Shown: positions 1 through 9,491, numbered from the stretch's first letter. The stretch is 17,381 bases of DNA from Candidatus Dechloromonas phosphorivorans (GCA_016714975.1 JADKBR010000027.1:1-17381), one strand, 5' to 3'. Notes: generated by a model not told the origin, from the letters alone. Numbers and translations are program-made.

Positions 1-532
1 GATGGCGATGATCGGCAGGTCCTCGGTTTCGAGGCTGCCCTGCGGTCGGCGATGACCTGAAGCTGTCGAGTACCGGCATCTCCAGGTCGGTGATGAGCAC
101 GGCGTAGGACTTGCGCGAGAGCAGATCGAGCGCCCGTTCGCCGTCGTTGGCCACGTCGATGAAGCCGGCGCCTTCCAGCAACTTGCGCAGCTTGGCGCGG
201 GCCACTGCAGAGTCGTCGGCCACCAGCACGGGCCAGTGCTGGGTGGGTGTCGGGTGCCCGCGACACTGCAGGAAGCCGTGGCGGTGGTGGCTCAGGCGCC
301 CGCTGAGTGGGGCGCCACCGGCTGTGGCGGCCGGCAGCGACGCCGGCGACGGGCCTCTGCGCATGGCGCGCCGTGTCGTCCGCACGCCGGGCAGCCAGCA
401 CGCCCACCTCACCACGGCCAGCACGGGCTAGGAAGGTCAAGGCGTAGCCAAGCAGGCTTATTCCAAGCCAGCGCCAATCGGCGCCAGAAACCGTTCGAGC
501 ATTTGCTGCACGGATAGGAAATTCAACCACAT
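1..532 (-). CDS. Membrane-anchored response-regulator-like protein, frameshifted, partial at left edge
   Basis: Reading leftward from ATG at 532, the product begins MWLNFLSVQQMLERFLAP. A one-base loss near 462 then shifts the frame into a hydrophobic stretch (ISLLGYALTFLARA) that looks like one membrane segment. A Pro/Arg-rich stretch readable as a linker (PEPPPPRLPAVS) follows. After another shift comes a CheY-type receiver domain at about 240-60, with the acidic pair in VLVADDS and the phospho-acceptor Asp in LITDLEMPVLD. A further shift near 55 leads to QGSLETEDLPIIAI, which runs off the edge. Known: receiver domains accept phosphate from a histidine kinase. Inferred: a membrane-tethered receiver with a flexible linker; no output domain is visible in the window. 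No good ribosome-binding site precedes the ATG, and the first codons lie in a repeat that recurs at 706-724, so the 5' end may be rearranged. Receiver domain confident; full gene model tentative. Confidence 0.55.
512..530. repeat. 19-base direct repeat, copy 1
   Basis: GGATAGGAAATTCAACCAC occurs here and again, identical, at 706-724 in the same orientation. On the minus strand this copy encodes residues 2-7 of the response-regulator-like protein. The flanks of the two copies do not match. Confidence 0.85.
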
Positions 533-1053
533 GAGAGCAAGTATGGCACGGGCGAAGGACACCCAAACGACGGATAGATGCTTATGGATGCCTCTACTCC
601 CTTAATTGCTGAGGAATTGTGGCACAGCGATAAAACAGTCATCAATCAGGGGAAGGAACCAATTCTGCATGGGGTTGGATCCTCTGATGGATACGGCATC
701 AAGAAGGATAGGAAATTCAACCACCTTCCCCGAAGTATCTCCGCACCTTCCGCCTATCGTCAACCGTAATTTCCCGCCAGTTTTTCCGCCGGGTACGCGC
801 GCGTTTATCATAGACGCCCGCAACTGGCCTGGCGCTGCCTTCGTAGGCCCCCTAAACGAAGTCCGTAGCAGCAAGTGTGGGCAAACCTCGTTCCTTGACG
901 ATGTGCGATGAGGCTTGTGCACCGCACCTGGCTTGAGCGTTCCTGACCGTCCACTTTCTCGCCGCCTCACCATCGCCTTTTAGGTCGATTCTTGCCTGTC
1001 AGTCCTTATCTGAGTTGACGCCATTTGTCAGATGAAGTCTGGACTTCTACGTA
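533..1053. other. About 520 bases without a supportable gene
   Basis: Open frames exist on both strands (606-911 plus, 602-973 minus), but neither has a convincing ribosome-binding site, domain or motif. The stretch around 570-730 is visibly more A/T-rich than the flanking genes, so it may be imported or a gene remnant. It holds copy 2 of the 19-base repeat. I see no transposase, terminal inverted repeat, tRNA or clear terminator. Confidence 0.4.
706..724. repeat. 19-base direct repeat, copy 2
   Basis: Identical to 512-530, starting 194 bases further on. It lies in the gene-free stretch. On the minus strand it is preceded by GAAG instead of the AT that gives copy 1 its start codon. Confidence 0.85.
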
Positions 1054-1431
1054 TTAGCGGCGCTCGATGCTAAACTCCAGCCGATTTCCGTTGGCATCGA
1101 CGCCGCTCCCTTTCCAGGAGCGGCAGGTGATCGCCTCCCAGCGCACCGGAATCTCCCGGCCATCGCTGCAACGCACGACTCCGGTGCCGGCTTCGCCGGC
1201 ACAACTGCCCGGATTCGGCGAAATCACTGGGGGCAGGGTCTGGCCATCGCAGGTCAGACGGCCGTCAGGATCGCCAAGCGCGAACCTCCCGCCACCGGAA
1301 TTGCCCGGATAACCCTTGCCGCGCATCTCGCCCGGCACATCGCTCAGGCTGCCGCGCGCCTGATAGCCGATCGAACAGGCCGCGACTAACAACGGAATGG
1401 CAAGAACGGAAACCAAGGCGTAATTGTTCAC
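1054..1431 (-). CDS. Small Cys-containing lipoprotein, function unknown
   Basis: An intact 125-residue product from GTG at 1431; TTG at 1443 would add four residues. I prefer the GTG because it gives a compact lipoprotein signal, MNNYALVSVLAIPLLVAACS, with lipobox LVAAC and the lipidated Cys at residue 19. The mature part is Gly-rich, then holds four further Cys in the contexts LTCDG, GSCAG, VVRCSDG and AITCRSW, and ends NRLEFSIERR. The Cys spacing suggests two disulfides in the periplasm. Probably anchored in the inner or outer membrane facing the periplasm. It is transcribed divergently from dapC across a 58-base gap. I do not recognise a named family. Existence of the gene is well supported; function is not. 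Confidence 0.75.
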   Translation of the reverse strand: MNNYALVSVLAIPLLVAACSIGYQARGSLSDVPGEMRGKGYPGNSGGGRFALGDPDGRLTCDGQTLPPVISPNPGSCAGEAGTGVVRCSDGREIPVRWEAITCRSWKGSGVDANGNRLEFSIERR

Positions 1432-1451
1432 AAGGCAGCCCAAAAGTTTTC

Positions 1452-1464
1452 AGCGATAATCGCT
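1452..1464. promoter_or_regulatory. Perfect 6-1-6 palindrome between divergent lipoprotein and dapC genes
   Basis: AGCGATAATCGCT is a perfect inverted repeat with a one-base centre, placed between the two divergent starts (1431 and 1490). Its position suits a small operator or promoter overlap, but a 13-base palindrome can arise by chance and no regulator is identified. Confidence 0.25.
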
Positions 1465-1489
1465 ATTCTGCACTTACTCGACTTCTATC

Positions 1490-2680
1490 GTGAATCCGCA
1501 CCTCGGCCAACTCCAGCCCTACCCCTTCGAAAAGCTGCGCGCCCTCTTCGCCGGCGTCACGCCGAACCCGCAATACAAGGAGATCAAGCTTTCGATCGGC
1601 GAGCCGCAACATGCCACGCCCCCCTTCATCATGGAAGCGCTCGCTGGCGGTCTCAAGGGCCTGGCCAACTATCCGACAACGCAGGGCATTCCGGCCCTGC
1701 GCCAGGCCATCGCCGCCTGGTGCCAGCGCCGCTACGGACTGGAACTCGACGCGGAAACCGAGATTCTTCCGGTCAACGGCTCGCGCGAGGCACTATTCTC
1801 CTTCGCCCAGACGGTGATCGACCCCGGCCGCGGTCATGTGCCGCTGGTCGTCAGCCCGAATCCGTTCTATCAGATCTACGAAGGCGCCGCCTATCTGGCC
1901 GGGGCCGAACCGCGCTTCCTCAACACGCTGCCGGAAAACGATTTCGCCTTCGACTACGGCGCCCTGTCCGAAGCCGAATGGGCGCGCGTCCAGTTGTTCT
2001 ACGTCTGCTCGCCGGGCAATCCGACCGGCAAGGTGTTTTCGCTGGACGACTGGAGGGCGCTGTTCGCGCTGTCCGACAAGTACGGCTTCATCATCGCCTC
2101 CGACGAGTGCTATTCGGAAATCTTTTTCGACGAGGCCAGTCCGCCGCCCGGCGGGTTGCAGGCGGCGAAGCTGCTCGGGCGCGGCAACGAGAGCCTCGTA
2201 ATGTTCTCCAGCCTCTCGAAGCGTTCCAACGTGCCAGGCATGCGCTCCGGCTTCGTCGCCGGCGACGCCGCCATCCTGAAGAAATTCCTGCTCTACCGCA
2301 CCTACCACGGCTGCGCGATGGCGCCGCCGGTGCAGACCGCCTCGGTCGCCGCCTGGAACGACGAGGCGCATGTGCTCGACAACCGCAAGCAGTACCGCGA
2401 GAAATTCGCCGCCTGCACGCCGCTGATCGCCGAAGTGCTCGGCACCGGCATGCCGGATGCGAGCTTCTACCTGTGGGCGAGGACACCTGTCGCCGACACC
2501 GATTTCGCCCGCGGCCTGCTCGAGTACTATAATGTCATCGTTCTGCCTGGCAGCTTCCTCGCGCGCGAGGCCGGCGGCGTCAATCCGGGCGCAGGATTCG
2601 TCCGCATCGCGCTGGTGGCCCCGCTGGCCGAATGCCTCGATGCCGCCAACCGAATTCGTCAATTTGCCGAACAACTGTAA
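1490..2680 (+). CDS. dapC: Succinyldiaminopimelate transaminase (DapC)
   Basis: A 396-residue fold-type I PLP aminotransferase. It exchanges the keto group of N-succinyl-2-amino-6-ketopimelate for an amino group from glutamate in the succinylase route to diaminopimelate and lysine, in the cytosol. Visible motifs: SPGNPTGK beginning near residue 174, the cofactor-contacting Asp in DECYSE (residue 205), and the Schiff-base lysine in SSLSKRSNVPG (K244). The C-terminal substrate end has VLPGSFLARE and FVRIALVAP. Length and N-terminus (NPHLGQLQPYPFEKL) fit the beta- and gammaproteobacterial DapC type rather than ArgD. Start is GTG at 1490; the frame is intact throughout. dapD follows after 15 bases, which supports the dap assignment within a general aminotransferase fold. 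Confidence 0.93.
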   Translation: MNPHLGQLQPYPFEKLRALFAGVTPNPQYKEIKLSIGEPQHATPPFIMEALAGGLKGLANYPTTQGIPALRQAIAAWCQRRYGLELDAETEILPVNGSREALFSFAQTVIDPGRGHVPLVVSPNPFYQIYEGAAYLAGAEPRFLNTLPENDFAFDYGALSEAEWARVQLFYVCSPGNPTGKVFSLDDWRALFALSDKYGFIIASDECYSEIFFDEASPPPGGLQAAKLLGRGNESLVMFSSLSKRSNVPGMRSGFVAGDAAILKKFLLYRTYHGCAMAPPVQTASVAAWNDEAHVLDNRKQYREKFAACTPLIAEVLGTGMPDASFYLWARTPVADTDFARGLLEYYNVIVLPGSFLAREAGGVNPGAGFVRIALVAPLAECLDAANRIRQFAEQL

Positions 2681-2695
2681 TCAGAGAGAGCCCTC

Positions 2696-3514
<819 letters not shown>

Positions 3515-3544
3515 TCCAAGCCGCAACGACACCGGAGGTCCTGA

Positions 3545-4791
3545 ATGATCCTCGACAAACTGTTCCAACTGATGGCGGAAAAGCAGGCCTCGGATATCTT
3601 CATATCCGCCGGCACGCCGATCCATATCAAGATCCAGGGCAACACCATGCCGGTCAACCAGCAGGTCATGTTGCCGGACATGATCGAGAAGATTGCCTAC
3701 GAGCTGATGTCGCCGGATCAGGTCAAGGCCTTCGACGCGACGATGGAGATGAACCTCTCCTTCGGCGTGCCGCAGATCGGCAACTTCCGCGTCAATATCT
3801 TCCGCCAGCGCGGTTCGATCAGCATCGTCGTCCGCTTCATCCTCGGCAACATCCCCAAGCTCAGCGCCCTCGACCTCCCGCCGGTGCTGGCCGACCTGAT
3901 CATGGAGAAGCGCGGCCTGGTCCTCATCGTCGGCGCCACCGGTTCCGGCAAGTCGACGACCATCGCCTCGATGCTCGATCACCGCAACGCCAACCGCGCC
4001 GGACATATCCTGACCGTCGAGGATCCGATCGAATACCTGTTCAAACACAAGAAATCCATCGTCAACCAGCGCGAAATCGGCATGGATACGGTGGACTGGG
4101 CTGCCGCGCTGAAGAACGCCATGCGTCAGGCGCCGGACTGCATCCTGATCGGCGAAATCCGCGACAAGGAAACGATGCAGGCGGCGATCGCCTACGCGCA
4201 GACCGGCCACCTCTGCCTGGCGACGCTGCACGCCAACAACAGCTACCACGCGCTCAACCGCATCATCAGCTTCTTCCCGCTGGAGAACCGTCCGGCGCTG
4301 TTCCTCGACCTTTCGGTCGCCCTGCGCGCGATCATGTCCCAGCGCCTGGTCAGGAATCCGAACGGCCTGCGGCTCCCGCCTGCGAGGTCATGATCAACAC
4401 CCGTCACATCAGCGAACTGATCGAGCGCGGCGAAGTCCAGGGCATCAAGGATGCGATGGAGCAGACGCTCGCACCGGGATCGCAGACCTTCGAACAGGAT
4501 CTCTTCCGGCTCTATCGCGAGGGCAAGATTTCGCTCGACGAAGCGCTGACCAATGCCGACTCGCCGACAAATCTCTCCTGGCTGATCAACAATTCCGAGA
4601 TCAATCAGGGCAACAAGGACGAAAGGAAAGCCACCGCCGCGCTGGAGTTCGACCGCGTCGAACCCGGCGGGGCTTCCTTCAAGGAATTCACGCTCAGCCT
4701 CGGGGACGGCGAAGAACAGGCCGACAATGCCCGACCCGACCCTGGCACTGGCCCGGCAACTCATCGCCCGCCCTTCCGTCACGCCGGATGA
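3545..4791 (+). CDS. pilU: Type IV pilus retraction ATPase, PilU/PilT family, one frameshift
   Basis: A hexameric AAA-like motor at the cytoplasmic base of type IV pili that powers pilus retraction; PilU usually works with PilT. Seen: N-terminal domain (LMAEKQASDIFISAG), Walker A GATGSGKST at residues 130-138, Asp box VEDPIE (158-163), Walker B LIGEIRD (about 201-207) and His box TLHANN (227-232). A single missing base near 4374 ends the first frame at 4393. Restoring it joins GLRLP to ACEVMINTRHISELIERG, giving about 415 residues, which is PilU-like in length and tail (ASFKEFTLSLGDG). ATG 3545 has a GGAGG-type site just upstream. The restored end overlaps dapE by 65 bases, which is unusual, so another undetected shift near 4710 is possible. 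PilU is preferred over PilT from tail and context. Confidence 0.85.
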
Positions 4792-5859
4792 CGCCGGCTG
4801 CATGGATATCCTCGCCGAACGCCTGAAACCGCTCGGTTTTTCCTGCGAATTCATCAACCGCAACGGCGTCACCAACCTCTGGGCGCGCCGTGGCACCGCC
4901 AGAACGTTGTTCGTTTTCGCCGGCCACACCGACGTCGTGCCGACCGGACCGCTTGAACGCTGGACAGCACCGCCGTTCGCCCCGGAAATCCGCGACGGGT
5001 TGCTCTTCGGCCGCGGCGCCGCCGACATGAAATCCTCGCTGGCAGCGATGTTGACCGCGACCGAGGCCTTCGTCGCCGCCCACCCGAACCATCCTGGCTC
5101 GCTCGCCTTCCTGCTCACCTCGGACGAGGAAGGCGATGCCACCGACGGCACCGTCGCCGTCGTCGAAGCGCTCAAGGCGCGCGGCGAAAGCCTCGATTTC
5201 TGCGTCATCGGCGAGCCGACCTCGGTCGATACCCTCGGCGACATGATCAAGAACGGCCGCCGCGGCAGCCTGTCGGGCAAGCTCACGGTGAAGGGCGTGC
5301 AGGGCCACATCGCCTACCCGCACCTGGGACTCAATCCGATCCACCTGGCGGCGCCGGCGATTGCCGAACTGGGCGACACCGAATGGGATCAGGGCAACGA
5401 ATACTTCCCACCGACCACCTGGCAGATTTCCAACATCCACGGCGGCACCGGCGCCACCAACGTTGTGCCTGGCAGCGTCGAGATCAAGTTCAACTTCCGC
5501 TTTTCCACCGCCAGCTCGGTCGACAGCCTGCAGCAGCGCTGACCGCAATTCTCGACCGCCACGGCCTGGAGTACGACATCAGACTGGACGCTCGGCGCCC
5601 GCCCGTTCCTCACCGGCCGCGGCCCGCTGGCGTCGGCGGCGGCAGCAGCGATCCGCGACATCTGCGGCATCGAAACCGAGCTGTCGACCACCGGCGGCAC
5701 CTCCGACGGCCGCTTTATCGCCGAAATCTGCGACCAGTTGCTCGAAATCGGCCCGGTCAATGCCACCAGTCACAAGATCGACGAAGCGTCGATATCGCCG
5801 CCTTGCCCAGGCTGTCCGCCATCTACACCCGCATCCTCGAACAGTTGCTTGCCGCATGA
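4727..5859 (+). CDS. dapE: Succinyl-diaminopimelate desuccinylase (DapE), three frameshifts
   Basis: A di-zinc M20 hydrolase that removes succinate from N-succinyl-LL-diaminopimelate, the step after DapC. All expected metal ligands are visible at their family positions: H67 in GHTDVVPTG, D100 in GAADMKSS, the E134/E135 pair in SDEEGDATDG and E163 in VIGEPTS, with the C-terminal His in NATSHKIDE. The first frame stops at 5542. Restoring a lost base near 5538, removing an extra base near 5573 (DI/DWTLGARPFLTG) and restoring one near 5791 (DEA/DIAALPRLSAIYTR) gives one 377-residue protein ending at 5859, the usual DapE length. The stop overlaps the prmB start as ATGA. Because the product is essential in most relatives, the breaks are probably not biological. 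Confidence 0.9.
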
Positions 5860-6754
5860 GCGATCCCGCCGCCCGCGACGAACTGTTCACCGTCCGCGAC
5901 CACCTGCGCTACGCCGTCAGCCGCTTCACTGCCGCCGGCCTGTTCTTCGGCCACGGCAGCGACAACGCCTGGGACGAAGCTGCCTACCTGACGCTGCACA
6001 CCCTCAACCTGCCGCTCGACCGCCTCGAACCCTTCCTCGATGCCCGCCTGCTGCCGCAGGAACGCGACGCGCTGCTCGACATCTACCGCCGCCGCTGCGA
6101 AGACCGCCTGCCGGCGGCCTACCTGACCAGAGAGGCCTGGCTTGTCGGACATCGCTTCTATATCGATGAGCGCGTCATCGTGCCGCGCTCCTTCATTGCC
6201 GAGTTGCTTGAGGAGCACCTGACGCCGTGGGTCAATGACCCTGGTCCATTCAATCGGCGCTCGATCTGTGCACCGGCTCGGGCTGCCTGGCGATCCTGAC
6301 CGCTCTCGCCTTCCCGGAAGCACGGGTTGATGCGGTCGACGTCTCGCCGGAAGCGATTTCCGTCGCCGAACGCAATGTCGCGGATTACGGCCTGAATGAC
6401 CGCGTCGAGATCATCCAGTCGGATGCCTTCAGCAAACTCCAGGGCAGGCGTTACGACCTGATCATCGCCAACCCGCCCTATGTCAATGCCGCCTCGGTCG
6501 CCGCGCTGCCCCCGGAATACCTCAACGAACCGGTGATGGCGCTCGGCTCGGGCAAGGATGGCCCCGACTTCACCCGCATCATCCTGCGCGAAGCGAAGCG
6601 GCACCTGACCGATGACGGCCTGCTCGTGGTCGAGATCGGCCACAACCGCGCCGAACTGGAAGCCGCCTACCCGGCGCTGCCCTTCACCTGGCTCGACACC
6701 GCCGCCGGCGACGAATTCGTCTTCCTGCTGAATGCTGCGGACCTTCCGGACTGA
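5856..6754 (+). CDS. prmB: Ribosomal protein L3 glutamine methyltransferase (PrmB), one frameshift
   Basis: A SAM-dependent methyltransferase of the HemK/PrmC group that N5-methylates a glutamine of ribosomal protein L3. The N-terminal helical domain starts MSDPAARDELFTVRDHL and includes LPAAYLTREAWLVGHRFY and VPRSFIAELLEE. After one lost base near 6244 the SAM-binding motif follows (ALDLCTGSGCLAI), then VDAVDVSPEAI and the catalytic NPPY at 6470-6481 (about residue 206). The restored protein is 299 residues, close to the family norm. PrmB is chosen over PrmC from the N-terminal TVRDHLRYAVSRF pattern, typical of PrmB. ATG 5856 overlaps the dapE stop (ATGA), so the two are translationally coupled. 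Confidence 0.88.
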
Positions 6755-6793
6755 ACGCCGGAGCCCTGATGCCTGGCAGTTCCGCCGTTTGCG

Positions 6794-7645
6794 ATGCCGA
6801 GCCCTTACGAAACGGAAAGCGGGACGGTGTTGATGCTCGAGCCGCGATCTGCCAGCGCCGGCGAATTGCGCGCCCAGCTGCTCGACGAAAGCTACCCAAA
6901 GCCCTTCGTCATCGACGACGGCAAGCAACGTTACCTCTATTTCAATGTGCGCCTGATGCAGAGCGCAATGTCGTTGCGTGCCCCGAATGCGCTGGAATTG
7001 CGGTACACGCAGAAGATGATGGCCTTCCTGCTCTTCCGCCCGCACCCCAAACGCATCGACCTGATCGGACTCGGCGGTGGCTCCCTGATCAAGTTCTGCT
7101 ATCACCGCCTGCCCGGCACCCGGTTGACGGCAATCGAACTCGATCCCGATGTGATTGCCTGGCGCGACGCCTTTCTACTGCCGCCGGACGACGCCCGCCT
7201 GCAAGTCGTGCACGCCGACGGCGCCGAGTATCTGGCGCAGACGGCAATGGGCATCGACGTCCTGCTCGTCGACGCTTTCGACCGGAACGGCTTCGCACCA
7301 AGCCTGGCCAATCGCGATTTCTTCGCCAACGCTTTCGCGAAACTCGCGGGCAACGGCGTTCTGGTCATCAATCTGGCCGGCGAGCGGGACACCTATGCCG
7401 GAATGATCGGCGAAGCGCTGGCGGCCTTCGACGATCAGGTGATCGTCATTTCCGTACCGGAAGATGGCAATCACATCCTGTTTGCCTTCAAGGAACGCCA
7501 TTTCGAGCCGCGCTGGCGCTGGCTGCACAATTTCGCCAAGGAACTGCGCTCACGCCACGGCCTCGACTTCCCGGCCTTCGCGCACCAGCTCGAGCGCTCC
7601 ACCAGACTTGGTCTCGCCCGCCGCGAAGGCCGGCGCCGCCGCTGA
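6794..7645 (+). CDS. Spermidine-synthase-like SAM-domain protein
   Basis: A 283-residue protein with the Rossmann fold of the spermidine synthase family: IDLIGLGGGSLIKF (cofactor loop), LTAIELDPDVI (acidic residue ending strand 2), VVHADGAEYL (Asp on the next loop) and DVLLVDAFDRNG. It lacks the long N-terminal beta domain of true SpeE, so it may be a SpeE-related methyltransferase or orphan aminopropyltransferase rather than a proven spermidine synthase. The start is uncertain. ATG 6794 has no ribosome-binding site, whereas ATG 6769 has GGAG five bases upstream but is in another frame, so a one-base error between the two is likely. It is last in the dapC-prmB run and meets the converging small lipoprotein gene with a two-base gap. 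Confidence 0.75.
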   Translation: MPSPYETESGTVLMLEPRSASAGELRAQLLDESYPKPFVIDDGKQRYLYFNVRLMQSAMSLRAPNALELRYTQKMMAFLLFRPHPKRIDLIGLGGGSLIKFCYHRLPGTRLTAIELDPDVIAWRDAFLLPPDDARLQVVHADGAEYLAQTAMGIDVLLVDAFDRNGFAPSLANRDFFANAFAKLAGNGVLVINLAGERDTYAGMIGEALAAFDDQVIVISVPEDGNHILFAFKERHFEPRWRWLHNFAKELRSRHGLDFPAFAHQLERSTRLGLARREGRRRR

Positions 7646-7647
7646 AA

Positions 7648-7850
7648 TTACTTGTCTCCGCCCGCCTGTTCTGCGCGCTGCTGCGACTGCAGGCCAGCCT
7701 GATCGATCTTCTGCTGCATCTGCTCCATCGTCTTCTTGCCCTGCTCGAGTTCCTGTTTCTTGATGACGGCGCCGGTCGCCGCCGTTGATGCCGTTTCGAC
7801 ACCGCACGCACTCACCGCCAGGGCAAGCGCCAGGGACACCAAAGTTTCAT
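7648..7850 (-). CDS. Tiny lipoprotein, one homopolymer frameshift, function unknown
   Basis: ATG at 7850 has a well-placed GGAG (spacer of eight), but its frame stops after 12 codons. Adding one T to the TTT run right after the third codon gives MKLLVSLALALAVSACG, a clean lipoprotein signal with the lipidated Cys at residue 16. The mature part is short and charged (VIKKQELEQGKKTMEQMQQ) and ends EQAGGDK, about 67 residues in all. The Gln/Lys/Glu-rich part is probably helical or coiled-coil, like small Lpp-type envelope proteins, but I do not recognise a named family. It lies 25 bases behind pepD on the same strand, so it is probably co-transcribed. Confidence 0.65.
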
Positions 7851-7875
7851 ATTCCGGACTCCACAACAAATCTGT

Positions 7876-9343
7876 TCAATCAACCGCCGCGAGAATTGCC
7901 CGCAACAACTGCCAGCAACGCCCGACCGACCTAATCTCCACCGCTTCCCCGGCGCATGTGCGCCGCGGATCGTCGGTCCGAAGGAGACAATATCCAGCCC
8001 CGGATACTTGGCGCCAATGATGCCGCATTCCAGCCCGGCGTGGATCACCTGCACCCGCGAATCGCCGTCGAATTCCCGACGATAGACTGACTGGCACAAG
8101 GACAGCAGCGCCGAATCGGGATTTGGCGCCCAGCCCGGGTAATGTCCCGCTTTCACGGCAACGCTCCCGGACAAGGCAAAGAGGCTGACGATCTCGTCCG
8201 CCAGCGCTGCGCTGCCGCTCTCGACCAGGAACGAATCATGAAGGCGCACGATCCGCCGGAAGAATCCAGCGCCGCCATCCCCAGATTGTTCGAGGTTTCC
8301 ACCACGCCCGGCACCTGCCGGCTCATGCACCGGACGCCATGCGGGGAGGCATGCAGCGAGGCCAACCACACGGCCTGCTCGCGCGCAGCCAACAAGCGCA
8401 CTGCCCCCGGCTCCGGCGAACATTCCAGGACAACGCCTGCATCGACCCCAGCCAGTTCCTGACGCAGGCATCGCTCCCACTCCGCCAGGCCAGCAATCAG
8501 TTCTGCCACAGCCGGTTCGGGGATCGCCACCACCGCCACCGCCTCGCGCGGCAATGCATTGCGCGCCGTGCCCCCGTGCAGGCTGGCCAGACGCAGCGGA
8601 AGCCGGTTCTCAAGATCACGGAGAATGCGCACCAGCAGTTTGATGGCATTGCCCCGCCCCTCGTGAATATCGATCCCGGAATGGCCGCCGCGCAGGCCCC
8701 GGAGTCCGATCCGCCAACTGAACCAGCCCTCCGGCACAGCGTCAGAGTCGCCGTTGCGCCGGACGTTCACATCCAGCCCGCCGGCACAACCGAGATAGAA
8801 CTCGCCCCATGCTTCGGTATCAAGATTGAGCATCAGGCGCCCGGCGAGTGCGTCAGGCGCCAGACCGCGCGCACCGCCCATCCCGGCTTCTTCGTCGACC
8901 GTCAACAGCGCCTCGATCGGGCCATGCTGCAAACTGCAATCCTCGAGAACCGCCAGAATCAGCGCCACGCCAACCCCGTTATCGGCGCCCAGCGTGGTGC
9001 CTTCGGCAACCAGCCAGCCGTCGCGGCGCACGGGGCGGATCGGGTCACGCGAGAAGTCATGCGGCGTATCGGCATTGTTCTGACACACCATGTCGAGATG
9101 CGCCTGCAGGATAACGCCGGGAAGATGCCCCTTTCCGGGGCATGCCGGCTTGCGGATAATCAGGTTGCCCACAGGGTCGACCGCAGCAACCAACCCGCGT
9201 TGCTCCGCCCAGGACAGCAGATGCCGCCGCAACAGCTCCTCTTCCTTCGATGCCCGCGGGATCGCACAGAGAACCGCGAAATGCCGCCAGACGATGGCGG
9301 GTTCCAGCCCTGAAAATACGGCTTGTGTCGCCCAACCGGTCAT
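7876..9343 (-). CDS. pepD: Aminoacyl-histidine dipeptidase PepD (M20C), two frameshifts
   Basis: A cytosolic di-metal dipeptidase of family M20C that cleaves Xaa-His dipeptides such as carnosine and anserine. Seen from ATG 9343: IPRASKEEE (about residues 28-36), metal ligands H82 and the nearby D84 in LQAHLDMVCQ, D121 in LGADNGVGVA, the catalytic E151/E152 pair in LTVDEEAGMGG, NLDTE, GLRGGHSGIDIH, and the C-terminal ligand region VIHAGLECGII. One base is missing near 8230 (after FMIRS) and one near 7947 (before EAVEIRSVGR). Restored length is 489 residues, as usual for PepD. ATG 9343 has GGAG eight bases upstream. An in-frame extension upstream would read through tRNA-His and is wrong. The gene starts 11 bases past the T-tract of the tRNA terminator, so transcription probably comes by readthrough. 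Confidence 0.9.
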
Positions 9344-9354
9344 GGCGCGGCTCC

Positions 9355-9390
9355 AAAGAAAACCCCCGCAGACCTTGCGGGCTGCGGGGG
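9355..9390 (-). terminator. Rho-independent terminator between tRNA-His and pepD
   Basis: On the minus strand a perfect 9-bp stem CCCCCGCAG / CTGCGGGGG (9390-9382 with 9371-9363), with a 10-base loop, is followed by TTTTCTTT. It ends the tRNA-His transcript and lies immediately before the GGAG ribosome-binding site of pepD. Confidence 0.88.
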
Positions 9391-9398
9391 CTTGAATC

Positions 9399-9475
9399 TG
9401 GGGCGACCGACGGGGATCGAACCCGCGACAACCGGAATCACAATCCGGGACTCTACCAACTGAGCTACAGCCGCC
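9399..9475 (-). tRNA. tRNA-His (anticodon GTG), CCA encoded
   Basis: On the minus strand the 77-base gene starts GGCGGCTGTAGCTCAG, has anticodon GTG within GGATTGTGATTCC, the T-arm GGGTTCGATCCCC and an encoded 3' CCA. The acceptor stem has the extra base pair diagnostic of tRNA-His: an encoded G at position -1 pairs with C73. Two G-U wobbles are present in the acceptor stem. A likely promoter lies at 9492-9521 and a strong terminator follows. Confidence 0.96.
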
Positions 9476-9491
9476 ATCAAATAAGGCGCGA

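Noticed and set aside
512..724. 19-base repeats as the start of a CRISPR array or as a transposon target duplication
   Set aside because: Only two copies 194 bases apart, no spacer pattern, no transposase or terminal inverted repeats; 19 bases is long for a target duplication.
1793..2674. 293-codon minus-strand frame and 270-codon plus-strand frame inside dapC
   Set aside because: Both lie wholly within intact dapC and have Arg/Ala-rich low-complexity products typical of shadow frames.
8339..9313. 324-codon plus-strand frame opposite pepD
   Set aside because: Antisense shadow; pepD has all its metal ligands on the other strand.
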